DNA of 64,000 nt from Porphyromonas cangingivalis (GCF_900638305.1 NZ_LR134506.1:992001-1056000); one strand, 5' to 3'. Counted from the first letter of the stretch, positions 1 to 9,385 are shown. Notes: generated from the letters alone by a model not told the origin. Numbers and translations are program-made.

Positions 1-27
1 GTGATAGGAAGGAGACATAGTATTGGG

Positions 28-933
28 TTATTGACCTTGTTCGCAACGAAGTAGGATGATTTGCTTCTCAAGCATGATGGCAGGTCGGTAAGATAACTTA
101 GCCTTACGCAACCCCTCTAAACCCAGATCTTCTTCTCTGTTGACATAAGTATATTGCTCAGGGATGTGAGCTGCAAACTCCTGATTGATGATCGTAAAAG
201 CTCCATCGAAAGCGGTATCTGCCTTCTCGATATGGACTCCAAAAGTATCTTTATTGATCGGCATACCCATAGAGAACGCTATGACCTGCCCATCGACACG
301 AATACAGCCCCCGAGCATACCGATCTCGGCGTGCTCACGAAGAGCTTTGACGACCATGTCCCTCTCTGCCTTGATGTCATCTGTACGCTCGCTGTTGCAG
401 AACCAACGCTCTTCGAGAGCAATACAGTCCTCGACATTGGCGGCAGATATCTCCTCATACTTATAGTCGGGGTAAGTGGTCTTGAAGCGATTGATATGAT
501 TGCGCTTGCTCTGAAGTTTCTTGCCCGAGAGGGTGACCAGCTTCTCCCGCTCATAGATATAATCGGTGTAGTTTTCGTTGGCAAGGACATGGATATTACC
601 ACAATATGACTCATTCAGAGCCTCAACACCCTCGGCAGTCACCGCCATGAAGGTAAGCATGTATCCCATCTCCTTGAAGTCCGCATTGAGGTCTGCCAGC
701 ACGCCCTCGAAGTCGCCATCCCCTATGGGCATAAGGCAAGCAGGACGCCCATCCGATGAGAGGAAGCGGACAATCATCATCCCCTTGTGAAAGGCAACCT
801 GGGTATCGTAGTACCCACCCCAATTGTAGAGGTTGGCAAACGAATAGTCACAGTTGCGATAGGGAGACTCAGCCGTAAAAGCCATTATCCTATCCTTGTG
901 AGCAAGAGACACTCTTTCAAATTTTATTATCAT
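28..933 (-). CDS. DUF2156 (phosphatidylglycerol lysyltransferase C-terminal-like) protein
   Basis: This is a GNAT-like acyltransferase-fold protein of the DUF2156 family, found in many Bacteroidota as a soluble stand-alone domain. The body reads like that family: an early YxxCDYSFANLYNW segment, a central Lys/Arg-rich KKLQSKRNHINRF stretch, and a C-terminal VNREEDLGLEGLRKAKLSYRP motif typical of aminoacyl-transfer GNAT folds. There is no membrane segment, unlike full-length MprF. The open frame extends to 1014, but I prefer the Met at 933 (about 301 residues), where the conserved MIIKFERV sequence begins; the extra 27 upstream residues look non-coding. It stands alone, divergent from rpmB. 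The substrate cannot be read from the sequence. Confidence 0.75.
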   Translation of the reverse strand: MIIKFERVSLAHKDRIMAFTAESPYRNCDYSFANLYNWGGYYDTQVAFHKGMMIVRFLSSDGRPACLMPIGDGDFEGVLADLNADFKEMGYMLTFMAVTAEGVEALNESYCGNIHVLANENYTDYIYEREKLVTLSGKKLQSKRNHINRFKTTYPDYKYEEISAANVEDCIALEERWFCNSERTDDIKAERDMVVKALREHAEIGMLGGCIRVDGQVIAFSMGMPINKDTFGVHIEKADTAFDGAFTIINQEFAAHIPEQYTYVNREEDLGLEGLRKAKLSYRPAIMLEKQIILLRCEQGQ

Positions 934-1040
934 GTGTTTGCGTAGCTTTGTATGTAGACGGCCACAGAGTCCGAAAGTAAAAACATAAAATCCAATCTTT
1001 CTATCCGCTGTCATCCTATTCTCTCTCGGCGCAAGGCCAG

Positions 1041-1114
1041 CATTCTGTGGGAGGGCAGAATGTTTTCTGTCCCATGTCAGAACGCTTTCTGTCCTGCTTC
1101 GTAGTATATTCTGT
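1041..1114. repeat. 22-bp-period repeat array, family I (locus A)
   Basis: TTCTGT motifs with two leading bases begin at 1041, 1063, 1085 and 1107, exactly 22 bases apart. The intervals end in CAGAA, so unit junctions form the inverted repeat CAGAA-N4-TTCTG (for example CAGAATGTTTTCTG). The same architecture recurs near 19.6, 36.3 and 57.9 kb. The array sits between two divergent genes. Confidence 0.8.
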
Positions 1115-1439
1115 CAAGGATAAGTCGAAGAGAGCAGGAGTGATCATTAAGTTTCGGTGCCGCCAAATTATTTGTGCAAATATACTCGAATCTCCACTGA
1201 ACTCGAAATAATTTGCATAAATTCACATGAAAAGTTGCGAGAATACTGACAAAAGAATCATCAGTAACAATAGTCAGCAATATCTATCCCTAAAGAAATA
1301 TCAGCCCCCAAACATTTTCACAATAAAGAAAACATAGTTTCCTCATACACACTGATTTTATTCCATTCTTTTTCCGTAAATTTGCAGTCTCAATAGCTTA
1401 TTATATATAGTTAAACAAGGGAGCAAACACTATGGTGCG

Positions 1440-1471
1440 TTTGGAAAATCCATAAAAAAGTTGTTACTTTG
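1440..1471 (+). promoter_or_regulatory. Bacteroidota-type promoter for rpmB-rpmG-DUF4295
   Basis: A TTTG at 1440-1443 is followed after 20 bases by TTACTTTG at 1464-1471. This closely resembles the Bacteroidota -33 TTTG and -7 TAnnTTTG elements. The rpmB start is about 55 bases downstream. Confidence 0.55.
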
Positions 1472-1525
1472 CACCCTTGATACGACTAACGTAAAGTAAC
1501 ACAAAACAATATACATAAAAAGAAG

Positions 1526-1777
1526 ATGTCAAGAATTTGTCAAATCACCGGAAAGAAGGCGATGGTCGGAAACAACGTGTCGCACTCTAAGCGTCATACA
1601 AAGCGCACGTTTGAGGTAAATCTATTCGAGAGAAAATTCTACTGGGTAGAAGAAGGATGCTGGATCAAGATCAAGGTGTCTGCAGCAGGTCTCAGACTCA
1701 TTAACAAAATCGGTCTCGACGCTGCTATCAAGAGAGGTCTCGAAACAGGAACTCTTAGAAAATGTACTATACTTTAA
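1526..1777 (+). CDS. rpmB: 50S ribosomal protein L28
   Basis: L28 of the large ribosomal subunit, 83 residues, a normal length for the phylum. The N-terminus [20 protein letters not shown] and the basic [12 protein letters not shown] segment are diagnostic. It is the first gene of a three-gene ribosomal unit: rpmG starts 23 bases after its stop and the DUF4295 gene follows. This rpmB-rpmG-DUF4295 order is characteristic of Bacteroidota. A promoter candidate lies just upstream. There is no Shine-Dalgarno motif, as usual for this phylum. Confidence 0.97.
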   Translation: MSRICQITGKKAMVGNNVSHSKRHTKRTFEVNLFERKFYWVEEGCWIKIKVSAAGLRLINKIGLDAAIKRGLETGTLRKCTIL

Positions 1778-1800
1778 TCTAAGGTAAAGAAACAAAGACA

Positions 1801-1989
1801 ATGTCAAAGAAAGCGAAAGGTAATAGAATACAGGTCATCCTTGAGTGCACAGAACACAAGGAAAGCGGTATGCCCGGTACTTCAAGATACATTACCACAA
1901 AGAATAGAAAGAATACACCGCAACGCATGGAGCTCAAGAAGTACAATCCCATCTTGAAGCGCATGACAGTACACAAAGAAATTAAGTAA
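1801..1989 (+). CDS. rpmG: 50S ribosomal protein L33
   Basis: L33 of the large subunit, 62 residues. Family features include [18 protein letters not shown] at the N-terminus and the basic [11 protein letters not shown] segment. Only one cysteine is visible and no CxxC pairs, so this is the zinc-independent (C-minus) form. It is co-transcribed with rpmB upstream; the small DUF4295 gene follows after 25 bases. Confidence 0.96.
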   Translation: MSKKAKGNRIQVILECTEHKESGMPGTSRYITTKNRKNTPQRMELKKYNPILKRMTVHKEIK

Positions 1990-2014
1990 TAAACTAAGAG
2001 AACTATAGTAGACC

Positions 2015-2170
2015 ATGGCAAAGAAAGCAGTCGCAAATCTACAGAAGGGTGAAGGACGTACATTCTCTAAGGTAATCAAGATGGAGAAGTCTCCAAAGAC
2101 AGGTGCATACGTATTTGTCGAAGAGATGGTTCCAAATGATGCCGTAAAAGACTACTTCAGCAAGAAGTAA
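2015..2170 (+). CDS. DUF4295 family small basic protein
   Basis: A 51-residue open frame starts at the ATG at 2015 with MAKKAVANLQKGEGRTFSKV and ends FSKK. It matches the DUF4295 family of very short basic proteins encoded directly behind rpmG across Bacteroidota. The lysine-rich composition and position suggest a ribosome-associated or ribosomal-like role, which is inference. It is the last gene of the rpmB-rpmG unit. Confidence 0.9.
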   Translation: MAKKAVANLQKGEGRTFSKVIKMEKSPKTGAYVFVEEMVPNDAVKDYFSKK

Positions 2171-2222
2171 TCGAACCTTACAAAAAAGAAGGTACACTTT
2201 ACGAGCAGGCGATACCATCAGA

Positions 2223-2330
2223 CAGTGCGTGAAGCACTGGGATGCTTGCCGTAAACCCTTAATGCGCAAAATCATATGACATCGTAAGCCTGAAGAGACT
2301 CGAGCCTGCTTGAGTCCTTTGGGCTTTTTG
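2223..2330 (+). terminator. Hairpins downstream of the DUF4295 gene
   Basis: Two hairpins lie in the 140-base gap. CAGTGC/GCACTG (2223-2239) has a 5-base loop. ACTCGAG/CTTGAGT (2298-2315) has a 4-base loop and is followed by a T-rich stretch (TTTGGGCTTTTTG). The second is the likelier intrinsic terminator of the ribosomal unit. The stems are short, so confidence is moderate. No tRNA or known small RNA fold was recognised here. Confidence 0.45.
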
Positions 2331-2357
2331 TCGTACTCAAAAAAACAGTCAGAAGGC

Positions 2358-3365
2358 ATGAAAAAACGAATACTCATCACGGGAGCCTCAGGCTTCATAG
2401 GCAGATACCTCGTCGAAGAAGCATTGGCTCAGGGGCTTGAGGTATGGGCAGGGGTACGCTCAAGTAGTTCGCTTCGCCACCTCTCAGACAGTCGCATCCA
2501 TCGGATAGACTTGGATTATTCGTCAACAGACGCTCTTTTGACACAGATCAAAGCCCTGACCCAAGAGGGAGAGCCAGCGTGGCACTATGTCATACACAAT
2601 GCCGGGGTGACAAAGACGGCTCAGACAAAGGACTTCTACCTTGTCAATGGCACCTATGCCGGCAACCTTTTCTCTGCCTTAGCCTCATCTCCCCTTCCTC
2701 CCGAACGAGTGGTGCTGATGAGTAGCCTGAGCACCTATGGTCCACCCATCGAGAAAGGATGCCCCATGCGTGCCGAAGATCCACAACGCCCCAACACCCA
2801 TTACGGTCGCTCCAAGCTCCAAGGCGAAAAGGCTCTGCGAACATCAGGTCTCCCCTACTCGATCATGCTCCTTACGGGGGTATATGGCTCCGGAGATGCG
2901 GACTACTTCATGGCTGTCCGCGAAATCAACAAAGGACTGAATATACTCGCAGGCTGTAGGCCACAAGAGCTCACGTTTGTCCATGCATCTGATGTCGCCA
3001 GGGCAACTCTCTTTGTCCTAAACCACCCCAACACCTTGGGACATAGTTATATGCTCACAGACGGTGAAATATACCGAGACATTGACTTCGGGCGTACAGT
3101 ACAAGAGCTACTGGGACGGAAACGAGCACTACACTTGAGAGCTCCGCTTCCGCTTGTGCGGTTTGCATGCCTCATAGGGGATGTCGTCGGAAAAATTACA
3201 GGGAAAGTGACACCCCTGAACAGCGACAAGTACAAGATCTTTGCCCAACGCTCATGGGCTTGTGATGACTCGCCAATACGGTCGTTAGGCTTCACCCCAA
3301 AGATTTCATTGAGAGAGGGCTTCAGAAAAGTCATAGAAGAGGCCCGAAAGGAGGGCAAACTATAA
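2358..3365 (+). CDS. NAD-dependent epimerase/dehydratase family protein
   Basis: An extended short-chain dehydrogenase, related to sugar-nucleotide epimerases and 3-beta-hydroxysteroid dehydrogenase-like enzymes. The N-terminus MKKRILITGASGFIGRYL has the Gly-rich GxxGxxG Rossmann motif. YGRSKLQGE (in the first half) provides the Tyr-x-x-x-Lys catalytic pair. The length is 335 residues from the Met at 2358. The frame is open back to 2310, but the added 16 residues look non-coding and precede the conserved motif. It lies 25 bases upstream of ruvC on the same strand. The substrate cannot be deduced. Confidence 0.85.
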   Translation: MKKRILITGASGFIGRYLVEEALAQGLEVWAGVRSSSSLRHLSDSRIHRIDLDYSSTDALLTQIKALTQEGEPAWHYVIHNAGVTKTAQTKDFYLVNGTYAGNLFSALASSPLPPERVVLMSSLSTYGPPIEKGCPMRAEDPQRPNTHYGRSKLQGEKALRTSGLPYSIMLLTGVYGSGDADYFMAVREINKGLNILAGCRPQELTFVHASDVARATLFVLNHPNTLGHSYMLTDGEIYRDIDFGRTVQELLGRKRALHLRAPLPLVRFACLIGDVVGKITGKVTPLNSDKYKIFAQRSWACDDSPIRSLGFTPKISLREGFRKVIEEARKEGKL

Positions 3366-3390
3366 CCACCCCTCAAAGGAAAGAACACGC

Positions 3391-3963
3391 ATGAAGAAGG
3401 ACCAAAGTCAGAAAATCATCATCGGCATAGACCCGGGTAGTGTCATCATGGGCTACGGCATACTCTCCGTCTCAGGGAAGAATGCCGAGATGCTCTCAAT
3501 GGGTGTACTGAAGATGAACAAGGACGCGTCACCTTACGAAAGGCTCAGGAAGATATATGATGGAGTATCGGCTCTCATCCGTCGTTACAACCCGGATGAA
3601 CTTGCGATCGAGGCTCCGTTCTATGGGAAGAACATCCAGTCGATGCTCAAGCTCGGTCGAGCACAAGGAGTGGCGATAGCGGCAGCCTTGGCTTCGGACA
3701 TCGCAGTACACGAGTATGCTCCGATGGAGATCAAGCGTGCCATCACAGGCACAGGTAAAGCTTCAAAGGAACAAGTGGCATCCCTCCTTCAAAAGATGCT
3801 GCATATCCCCGATACCTCTATGCAGATCGAGCTTGACGCCACAGACGGTTTGGCTGTGGCTTTCTGCCACTTTGTACAGTCAACCTCACCTCTCCAGCGA
3901 CAAAAAACGAGCAGTTGGGCTGATTTTGTCCGCAAAAACCCCGACAAAGTACACGGTTTATAA
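3391..3963 (+). CDS. ruvC: Holliday junction endodeoxyribonuclease RuvC
   Basis: RuvC resolves four-way DNA junctions with RuvAB during recombination repair. The protein is 190 residues, a normal length. All four acidic catalytic residues are visible: Asp14 in GIDPGS, Glu74 in AIEAPFYGKN, and the C-terminal pair Asp149 and Asp152 in ELDATDGLAVA. The 3-residue spacing of the last pair matches the E. coli enzyme. The start follows the epimerase gene closely. Neither ruvA nor ruvB is nearby. Confidence 0.96.
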   Translation: MKKDQSQKIIIGIDPGSVIMGYGILSVSGKNAEMLSMGVLKMNKDASPYERLRKIYDGVSALIRRYNPDELAIEAPFYGKNIQSMLKLGRAQGVAIAAALASDIAVHEYAPMEIKRAITGTGKASKEQVASLLQKMLHIPDTSMQIELDATDGLAVAFCHFVQSTSPLQRQKTSSWADFVRKNPDKVHGL

Positions 3964-4008
3964 GCCTTAAAAGGGGCTAAATGATTTCACTATTTGGATA
4001 AAAAAAGG

Positions 4009-4016
4009 TATGTTTG
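4009..4016 (+). promoter_or_regulatory. -7 promoter box for the parAB operon
   Basis: TATGTTTG, an exact TAnnTTTG match, lies 24 bases before the parA start. The -33 element is unclear. Confidence 0.45.
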
Positions 4017-4039
4017 TATGTTGATTACGAAGCATTCTA

Positions 4040-4807
4040 ATGGGAAAAGTAATAGCAATATCGAATCAGAAAGGTGGTGTAGGTAAGACTACAACGACAA
4101 TCAATCTGGCAGCATCACTCGTGGCACTGGAGAAGAAGGTGCTCATCATAGATGCCGATCCACAGGCAAATGCCACTTCAGGCCTCGGAGTCAAGCCGAC
4201 TTCGACGGATCTGACCATATACAACTGTCTACTTGGAGAAGCCGACCCTAAGAATTGTATTTCAGAGACTTCTGTAGAGGGGCTGATGATACTCCCTTCG
4301 CATACCGATCTCGCAGGAGCGGAGATAGAGTTGATCAAAGTCGAGAGGCGAGAGTTCGTGATGAAGAAGATCACAGACACACTCAAAAACGAATATGACT
4401 TCATCTTCATTGACTGTTCGCCATCGTTAGGACTTATCACCGTGGCTGCCCTCACGGCGGCGGACTCGGTCATCATCCCCGTACAGTGCGAGTACTTCGC
4501 GCTCGAAGGGATCAGCAAGCTCCTCAACACGCTCCAGATCATCAAACGGAAGCTCAATCCGAACATCGACATCGAGGGCTTCTTGATGACAATGTACGAT
4601 GCCCGTACTCGCCACTCGAATCAGATCTACGAGGAGGTGAAGAAGCACTTCAAGTCGTTGGTCTTCTCAAGTGTGATCCATCGCAACATCCGCTTGAGCG
4701 AAGCACCGAGCCACGGGAAATCGGTATTGGACTTCGACTTGGAAAGCCGTGGTAGTCAGAACTACCTCCAGCTTGCACAAGAACTTTTGACAAAAAATCA
4801 AAAGTAA
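4040..4807 (+). CDS. parA: Chromosome partitioning ATPase ParA (Soj)
   Basis: ParA/Soj ATPase of chromosome segregation, 255 residues. It carries the deviant Walker [11 protein letters not shown] near the N-terminus, with the signature first lysine. [11 protein letters not shown] (A') and [10 protein letters not shown] (Walker B-like) follow. There is no N-terminal DNA-binding extension, so it is the chromosomal short type. parB begins 37 bases downstream, and the two form an operon with a DUF5683 protein and a lytic transglycosylase, a standard Bacteroidota arrangement. No parS site was recognised in this window. Confidence 0.96.
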   Translation: MGKVIAISNQKGGVGKTTTTINLAASLVALEKKVLIIDADPQANATSGLGVKPTSTDLTIYNCLLGEADPKNCISETSVEGLMILPSHTDLAGAEIELIKVERREFVMKKITDTLKNEYDFIFIDCSPSLGLITVAALTAADSVIIPVQCEYFALEGISKLLNTLQIIKRKLNPNIDIEGFLMTMYDARTRHSNQIYEEVKKHFKSLVFSSVIHRNIRLSEAPSHGKSVLDFDLESRGSQNYLQLAQELLTKNQK

Positions 4808-4850
4808 GGCGACTTTTCCCCTTAATCGAAACTGAACAAGACATTTGAAA

Positions 4851-5741
4851 ATGAGCAAAAAAGATAGATCATCATTGGGAAGAGGCTTGGATGCCCTTAT
4901 CTCCACCGATTACCTCTCCATAGAAACTCAGGGCTCGTCATCGATCAACGAGATCTCCCTATCGGACATCATCCCGAATGAGGAGCAGCCTCGTACGTTC
5001 TTTGAAGAGGAGACTTTGGCGGAACTGGCGGACTCTATCCGGCATATAGGCATCGTACAACCGATCACAGTGTACGGCATCCCTGAGGAGCCGGGGATGT
5101 TCAGGATCATTTCGGGCGAGCGACGTTACAGGGCTGCAAAGATAGCAGGACTGGAATCCATCCCGGCTTATGTCCGCACGGCGGAAGATGAGCAGGTCAT
5201 GGAGATGGCTCTGATCGAAAATATCCAGCGTGAAGACCTCAATGCAATAGAGATATCTTTGGCATTCAAGAAGCTCATTGACACCTATCACCTCACTCAG
5301 GATGATCTCAGCGCAAGGGTCGGAAAGAAGCGTGCCACAATATCCAACTATCTCCGTCTGCTCAAGCTGCCTGCCGAGGTACAGATGGGACTCAAAAACT
5401 CGAAGATAGACATGGGTCATGCTCGTGCCCTACTCTCTTTGGACGACACCGAACTCCTCCTGGCTCTATATGAACAGACTGTCAAGGAGGGCTTATCTGT
5501 GCGACAAGTGGAGGAGATCGTGAGGAGCTACAATGAAGGGCAGAAGCAGGCATCGACACCGAAGAAGCAATCAAGCGTGAAGACGCCTGAGGAGTTTGCA
5601 TTACTTTCTCAACACTTTTCGAGCATCTTCAAGACAAAGGTCTCGATGACTTGTAACGACAAAGGAAAAGGCAAGATCACCATTCCTTTTGCCTCCGAAG
5701 AGCAACTTGAAGCGATACTTAGCACTTTGGACAAGTTATGA
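4851..5741 (+). CDS. parB: Chromosome partitioning protein ParB (Spo0J)
   Basis: ParB/Spo0J, a CTP-dependent DNA clamp that loads at parS and works with ParA. Its start region SSLGRGLDALI is diagnostic. It is followed by the ParB/Srx CTPase domain (NEEQPRTFF and ISGERRYRAAKIAGL, residues about 40-115), a helix-turn-helix domain (TQDDLSARVGKKRATISNYLRLL) and a C-terminal dimerisation region. About 296 residues. The start is at 4851 (MSKKDRSS) or two codons earlier at 4845. Its stop overlaps the ATG of the next gene (ATGA), indicating translational coupling. Confidence 0.95.
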   Translation: MSKKDRSSLGRGLDALISTDYLSIETQGSSSINEISLSDIIPNEEQPRTFFEEETLAELADSIRHIGIVQPITVYGIPEEPGMFRIISGERRYRAAKIAGLESIPAYVRTAEDEQVMEMALIENIQREDLNAIEISLAFKKLIDTYHLTQDDLSARVGKKRATISNYLRLLKLPAEVQMGLKNSKIDMGHARALLSLDDTELLLALYEQTVKEGLSVRQVEEIVRSYNEGQKQASTPKKQSSVKTPEEFALLSQHFSSIFKTKVSMTCNDKGKGKITIPFASEEQLEAILSTLDKL

Positions 5742-6514
5742 CACCATCGATAAGTATCCGACACCTTCTTGGCTTGGTGGTGATCGGGATACTTTGCATA
5801 CATAAAGCCTATGCAACGGGGGGGCAAGACAGTATCCCTCCGAGAGACAGTGTGGTCGTAGATCTCCCCAAAGAGATCATTTCGGCAGACTCTGTCGCAG
5901 TCAAGGACACAAAAAATGCAATCGAGATAATCGAACAAACAAAGGGATTGGACGGTGCCGTGGCTAAGCAAGGTAAGGCTTTCGATCTCAAAACGATCAA
6001 AAAGAAACAAAGCAGATTTGTGCCGAAACCCAAAATGGCACTCTTGTGGTCGATCATCCCGGGTGGAGGACAGATATATAACCGTAAGTATTGGAAGCTC
6101 CCCCTGATCGCAACAGCCTATACAGGCTTTTACTACGCGATCACTTGGAACCATGCGAACCTTACCGAGTATGCCAATGCCTTCCGTGACATCAAGAGTG
6201 ATGCACCCCTTGAAAACAGGTCTTGGGTAGACTTCATACCTTCGAATGCGAAGCCGGAAGACTACATCAACAATACGTCTTTTCACGAAAAGTTGAGACG
6301 TGGGCGAGACTTTTATCGCCGTAACAGAGACCTTAGTATCATCTTCTCTGTGGCTACATACATCCTGATTATGGTGGATGCTTATGTCGATGCAGAGTTG
6401 TATTCGTTCGACATTACCCCAAATGTATCTCTGTCATATCACCCCGTCATATCGATGCCGACAACGACAACGCCACAGACATCCTATGGGCTTCAGTTGG
6501 CATTGAGATTTTGA
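5738..6514 (+). CDS. DUF5683 domain-containing protein
   Basis: A 258-residue exported or membrane protein. It has a hydrophobic N-terminal signal segment ending near TGGQDS, a charged linker, then a DUF5683 core beginning around KPKMALLWSIIPGGGQIYNRKYWKLP, with hydrophobic stretches at ATAYTGFYYAI and FSVATYILIMVDAYVDA. The family is common in Bacteroidota directly after parB and has no established function. It overlaps the parB stop by four bases and precedes a lytic transglycosylase, suggesting a role in envelope growth or division (inference). Confidence 0.85.
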   Translation: MTPSISIRHLLGLVVIGILCIHKAYATGGQDSIPPRDSVVVDLPKEIISADSVAVKDTKNAIEIIEQTKGLDGAVAKQGKAFDLKTIKKKQSRFVPKPKMALLWSIIPGGGQIYNRKYWKLPLIATAYTGFYYAITWNHANLTEYANAFRDIKSDAPLENRSWVDFIPSNAKPEDYINNTSFHEKLRRGRDFYRRNRDLSIIFSVATYILIMVDAYVDAELYSFDITPNVSLSYHPVISMPTTTTPQTSYGLQLALRF

Positions 6515-6548
6515 GGATAGTTATGTGATGGAGCGGAATTAAGCTTTT

Positions 6549-8042
6549 ATGAGGAAAGAGAGTTATATAAAATACGTCATACTCGTTTGCACCATTGTCT
6601 TGGGATGGCTCGTTTCGCCTGAAGCTTTGGGGGCAGAAACGACAAGTGTACCGAAGGATACTCTACCCTCAAGGGAAGTGGTTCCGGAGGCTCTCGACAA
6701 TAAGCTCACCAGCCTTATAGAGGATAAGTACAAGACCTACTTTGATCACTCCACCCCCTCGGCACACAGGACGAGAGAGTTTTCGAGCGAGGAGTATCAG
6801 AAGAGACTCAATGCCCTCAACAGCATCATCCCATTGACATACAACTCTGTCGTGCACGAGTGCATCGATCAGTTTGTCAATAAGCGTGGACGACTCTTCG
6901 AGCAAGTCCTTTCGGCAAGCACTTACTACTTCCCGATCATCGAAGAAGAGCTGGACAAACATGGTCTTCCGCTGGAGCTCAAATACCTTGCGATCGTGGA
7001 GTCGGCACTCAGCCCGATAGCCGTCTCTCCCCGAGGTGCGACAGGGATATGGCAGTTGATGCTCCCGACAGGGAAGGTCTACGGCCTACGCATCGACAGC
7101 CTGATCGATGAGCGCAGAGACCCCAAGCGATCGACTCAGGCGGCTTGTGCTTTGTTCAAAGACCTATACGGGCTCTATGGAGACTGGTTGCTGGCACTTG
7201 CAGCCTATAATTGTGGTCCTGGAAATGTCAACAAGGCCATAAGAAGAGCCGGTGGAGCCAAAGACTTTTGGAAGATATATCAGTTCTTACCGAGAGAGAC
7301 TCGTTCGTATGTCCCTTACTTCATCGCAGTATTTTATGCAATGGAGTATTACAATGACTATCAGTTGACACCGGGAAGCATCAACATGCCCTTGGCGACA
7401 GATACGGTCAGAGTAAACAAAAGGTATTCGTTCAAGCACCTAAGTACCCTGTCAGGAGTCAGCGAAGATACATTGATGCTCCTCAACCCGAAGTACCGAA
7501 AAGGCATTGTACCGGGACACTCGGACGATCAAGTAATCATCTTACCCCTTGTAAGCGCTCAAAACTTCTCAGAGGTCAAAGATACGATAGTCTCCACACC
7601 GATGCGTACCGTCGAGAGTACCGTCTATCACAAGGTAAGAAAACGCGAGACAATCGCAAGTATTGCTAAAAAGTACGGTGTAGACGTTGAGGACATCAAG
7701 AGATGGAACAAGATGAAACGTAATGCGGTCAAGGTCGGTCAGAGTCTGGCGATAAAGATTGTGACAGAGCAGGCTGTAACAGAAGATAAATCCATTCTTG
7801 CAGATGCGTCGGCTTCCTCCTCTCGTCCTGCGATAGAGCAAGAACCACAACGGCAGACTGAGAAGAAGTCAGAAGAAAGTGTGACAAAGAAGTCTTCGTC
7901 TCGCTATCACACAGTGCGTAAGGGGGAATCTCTAAATATCATCGCAAGCAAATATAGGGGTGCAACAGTAAACAAAATAAAGAAAGCCAATAAGCTTAAG
8001 AACAACAAAATACACCCCGGTCAAAAACTTCTCATCCCATAA
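6549..8042 (+). CDS. MltD-like lytic transglycosylase with two LysM domains
   Basis: A periplasmic peptidoglycan-cleaving enzyme of 497 residues. A signal peptide (hydrophobic VILVCTIVLGWLV) leads into a long linker, then a family-1 SLT domain with the catalytic Glu in AIVESALSP, the GATGIWQLM motif and LALAAYNCGPGNV. Two C-terminal LysM repeats follow (YHKVRKRETIASIAKKYGV and YHTVRKGESLNIIASKY), each ending in a GQxLxI motif, for binding glycan chains. It is the last gene of the parA-parB-DUF5683 run. The domain order is that of E. coli MltD. Confidence 0.93.
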   Translation: MRKESYIKYVILVCTIVLGWLVSPEALGAETTSVPKDTLPSREVVPEALDNKLTSLIEDKYKTYFDHSTPSAHRTREFSSEEYQKRLNALNSIIPLTYNSVVHECIDQFVNKRGRLFEQVLSASTYYFPIIEEELDKHGLPLELKYLAIVESALSPIAVSPRGATGIWQLMLPTGKVYGLRIDSLIDERRDPKRSTQAACALFKDLYGLYGDWLLALAAYNCGPGNVNKAIRRAGGAKDFWKIYQFLPRETRSYVPYFIAVFYAMEYYNDYQLTPGSINMPLATDTVRVNKRYSFKHLSTLSGVSEDTLMLLNPKYRKGIVPGHSDDQVIILPLVSAQNFSEVKDTIVSTPMRTVESTVYHKVRKRETIASIAKKYGVDVEDIKRWNKMKRNAVKVGQSLAIKIVTEQAVTEDKSILADASASSSRPAIEQEPQRQTEKKSEESVTKKSSSRYHTVRKGESLNIIASKYRGATVNKIKKANKLKNNKIHPGQKLLIP

Positions 8043-8059
8043 AGTAACCGTCAATCAAG

Positions 8060-9385
8060 ATGAACGTAAGCAACGACATAACCAAAGCGAAGCAAAGGTT
8101 CGGTATCATCGGGAATGCCCCCAGCCTCAATAGAGCCATTGAGGTAGCTCTCCTCATTGCGCCGACAGATGTATCGGCACTGGTCACGGGAGAGAGTGGC
8201 GTCGGCAAAGAGAGTTTTCCACAGATCATACACAACAATAGCGCACGGAAGCATGGGCCTTACATCGCAGTGAACTGTGGTGCAATCCCCGAAGGGACAA
8301 TAGACTCGGAACTCTTCGGACACAAAAAAGGCTCATTCACCGATGCCGTCAGCGAACGCAAAGGGTATTTTGAGGTCGCTGATGGAGGCACAATCTTCCT
8401 CGATGAGGTGGGAGAATTACCACTTCCTACACAAGCTCGCCTACTCAGGGTATTGGAGTCGGGGGAGTTTATGAAGGTTGGTTCATCACAAGTTCAACGC
8501 ACAAACATCCGTGTCGTAGCGGCAACGAATGTCGACCTCCAGGATGCCATAAAGCGTAAAAAGTTCAGAGAGGATCTCTATTATCGTCTCAATACGGTAA
8601 CCATCGAACTACCACCGCTTCGTGACCGTGGAGATGATATCAGGCTACTTTTCAGAAAGTTTGCAGCAGACTTTGCTGACAAATACAGGATGCCCCCCAT
8701 ACGTCTGAACGAAGAAGCACAGTCTCTCTTGTTGGCCTACAACTGGCCGGGCAACATCCGTCAGTTGCGCAATATTGTCGAACGCCTCAGTGTCATTGCA
8801 GAGGACAGAGAGATATCAAAAGAACTGCTCCGAGAGCATCTGCCCGCAAATGCAGAGGTACGACATCCTGCGATCATACGAGTCTCACACATGGAGGACA
8901 ACTACCGAAGCTTCGACAACAACTCAACCAAGGGAGACATCCCCGGAGGCTCAATGGAGATGCTTTACAAGATGATCTATGATCTCAAAAACGAAGTCTC
9001 AGACCTGTCGAGACATCTGCACAAAGCAATGGATGCTCGTGCTCCACACGGCGTGGATACTGCACCGACCTCATACGTCGACAGTTCCATACGCACACTA
9101 CCAACGGCCATAGTCACTCCTATCAATGAGAGAGGTGCATTCGTCGAAGCTATACCGAGAGATATGACCGTCCCCGTGACGCACCATCTTGGGAGTGAGT
9201 TCAGCACCTCAGACTACGAGGAGATACTCAACTCTGACAGAACTCTCTCTCTCGAAGAGATGGAACAAGAGTACATCAAGATGATCCTCAAACGTAACAA
9301 TGGAGTACGCAAAAAGACCGCCGATGATCTCAAGATTTCGGAACGCACATTATACAGAAAACTGAAAGAACATGATTTGGACTAA
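8060..9385 (+). CDS. Sigma-54-interacting transcriptional activator without receiver domain
   Basis: An enhancer-binding-type AAA+ activator of 441 residues. The AAA+ domain starts almost at the N-terminus: Walker A GESGVGKE, Walker B IFLDEVGEL, and the arginine-finger region REDLYYRL. The sigma-54 contact loop reads GSFTDA rather than canonical GAFTGA. A long variable linker follows (about residues 275-400, with a possible short coiled coil at MLYKMIYDLKNEVSDL). The C-terminal Fis-type helix-turn-helix ends in ISERTLYRKLKEH. No receiver domain is present, so the input signal is unknown. It overlaps the lptE-like gene by 14 bases and heads the LptE-TPR-SecG unit. Confidence 0.9.
   Translation: MNVSNDITKAKQRFGIIGNAPSLNRAIEVALLIAPTDVSALVTGESGVGKESFPQIIHNNSARKHGPYIAVNCGAIPEGTIDSELFGHKKGSFTDAVSERKGYFEVADGGTIFLDEVGELPLPTQARLLRVLESGEFMKVGSSQVQRTNIRVVAATNVDLQDAIKRKKFREDLYYRLNTVTIELPPLRDRGDDIRLLFRKFAADFADKYRMPPIRLNEEAQSLLLAYNWPGNIRQLRNIVERLSVIAEDREISKELLREHLPANAEVRHPAIIRVSHMEDNYRSFDNNSTKGDIPGGSMEMLYKMIYDLKNEVSDLSRHLHKAMDARAPHGVDTAPTSYVDSSIRTLPTAIVTPINERGAFVEAIPRDMTVPVTHHLGSEFSTSDYEEILNSDRTLSLEEMEQEYIKMILKRNNGVRKKTADDLKISERTLYRKLKEHDLD

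Larger units (their letters stand above)
934..1525. other. Divergent intergenic region between the DUF2156 gene and rpmB
   Basis: About 590 bases hold no credible gene. The left part carries a four-unit 22-bp repeat array (from 1041) and the right part holds the rpmB promoter candidates. A second TAAATTTG box lies at 1377-1384. The AT-rich middle, about 1140-1370, shows no recognisable feature. Confidence 0.6.

Noticed and set aside
2171-2357. A small RNA or tRNA in the gap after the DUF4295 gene
   Set aside because: There are hairpins but no tRNA cloverleaf, T-loop GTTCGA or SRP/tmRNA signature; a terminator explains the structure.
4040-5741. Plasmid or integrated-element partition locus
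   Set aside because: ParA is the short chromosomal type, and the parA-parB-DUF5683-transglycosylase order is standard for Bacteroidota chromosomes.
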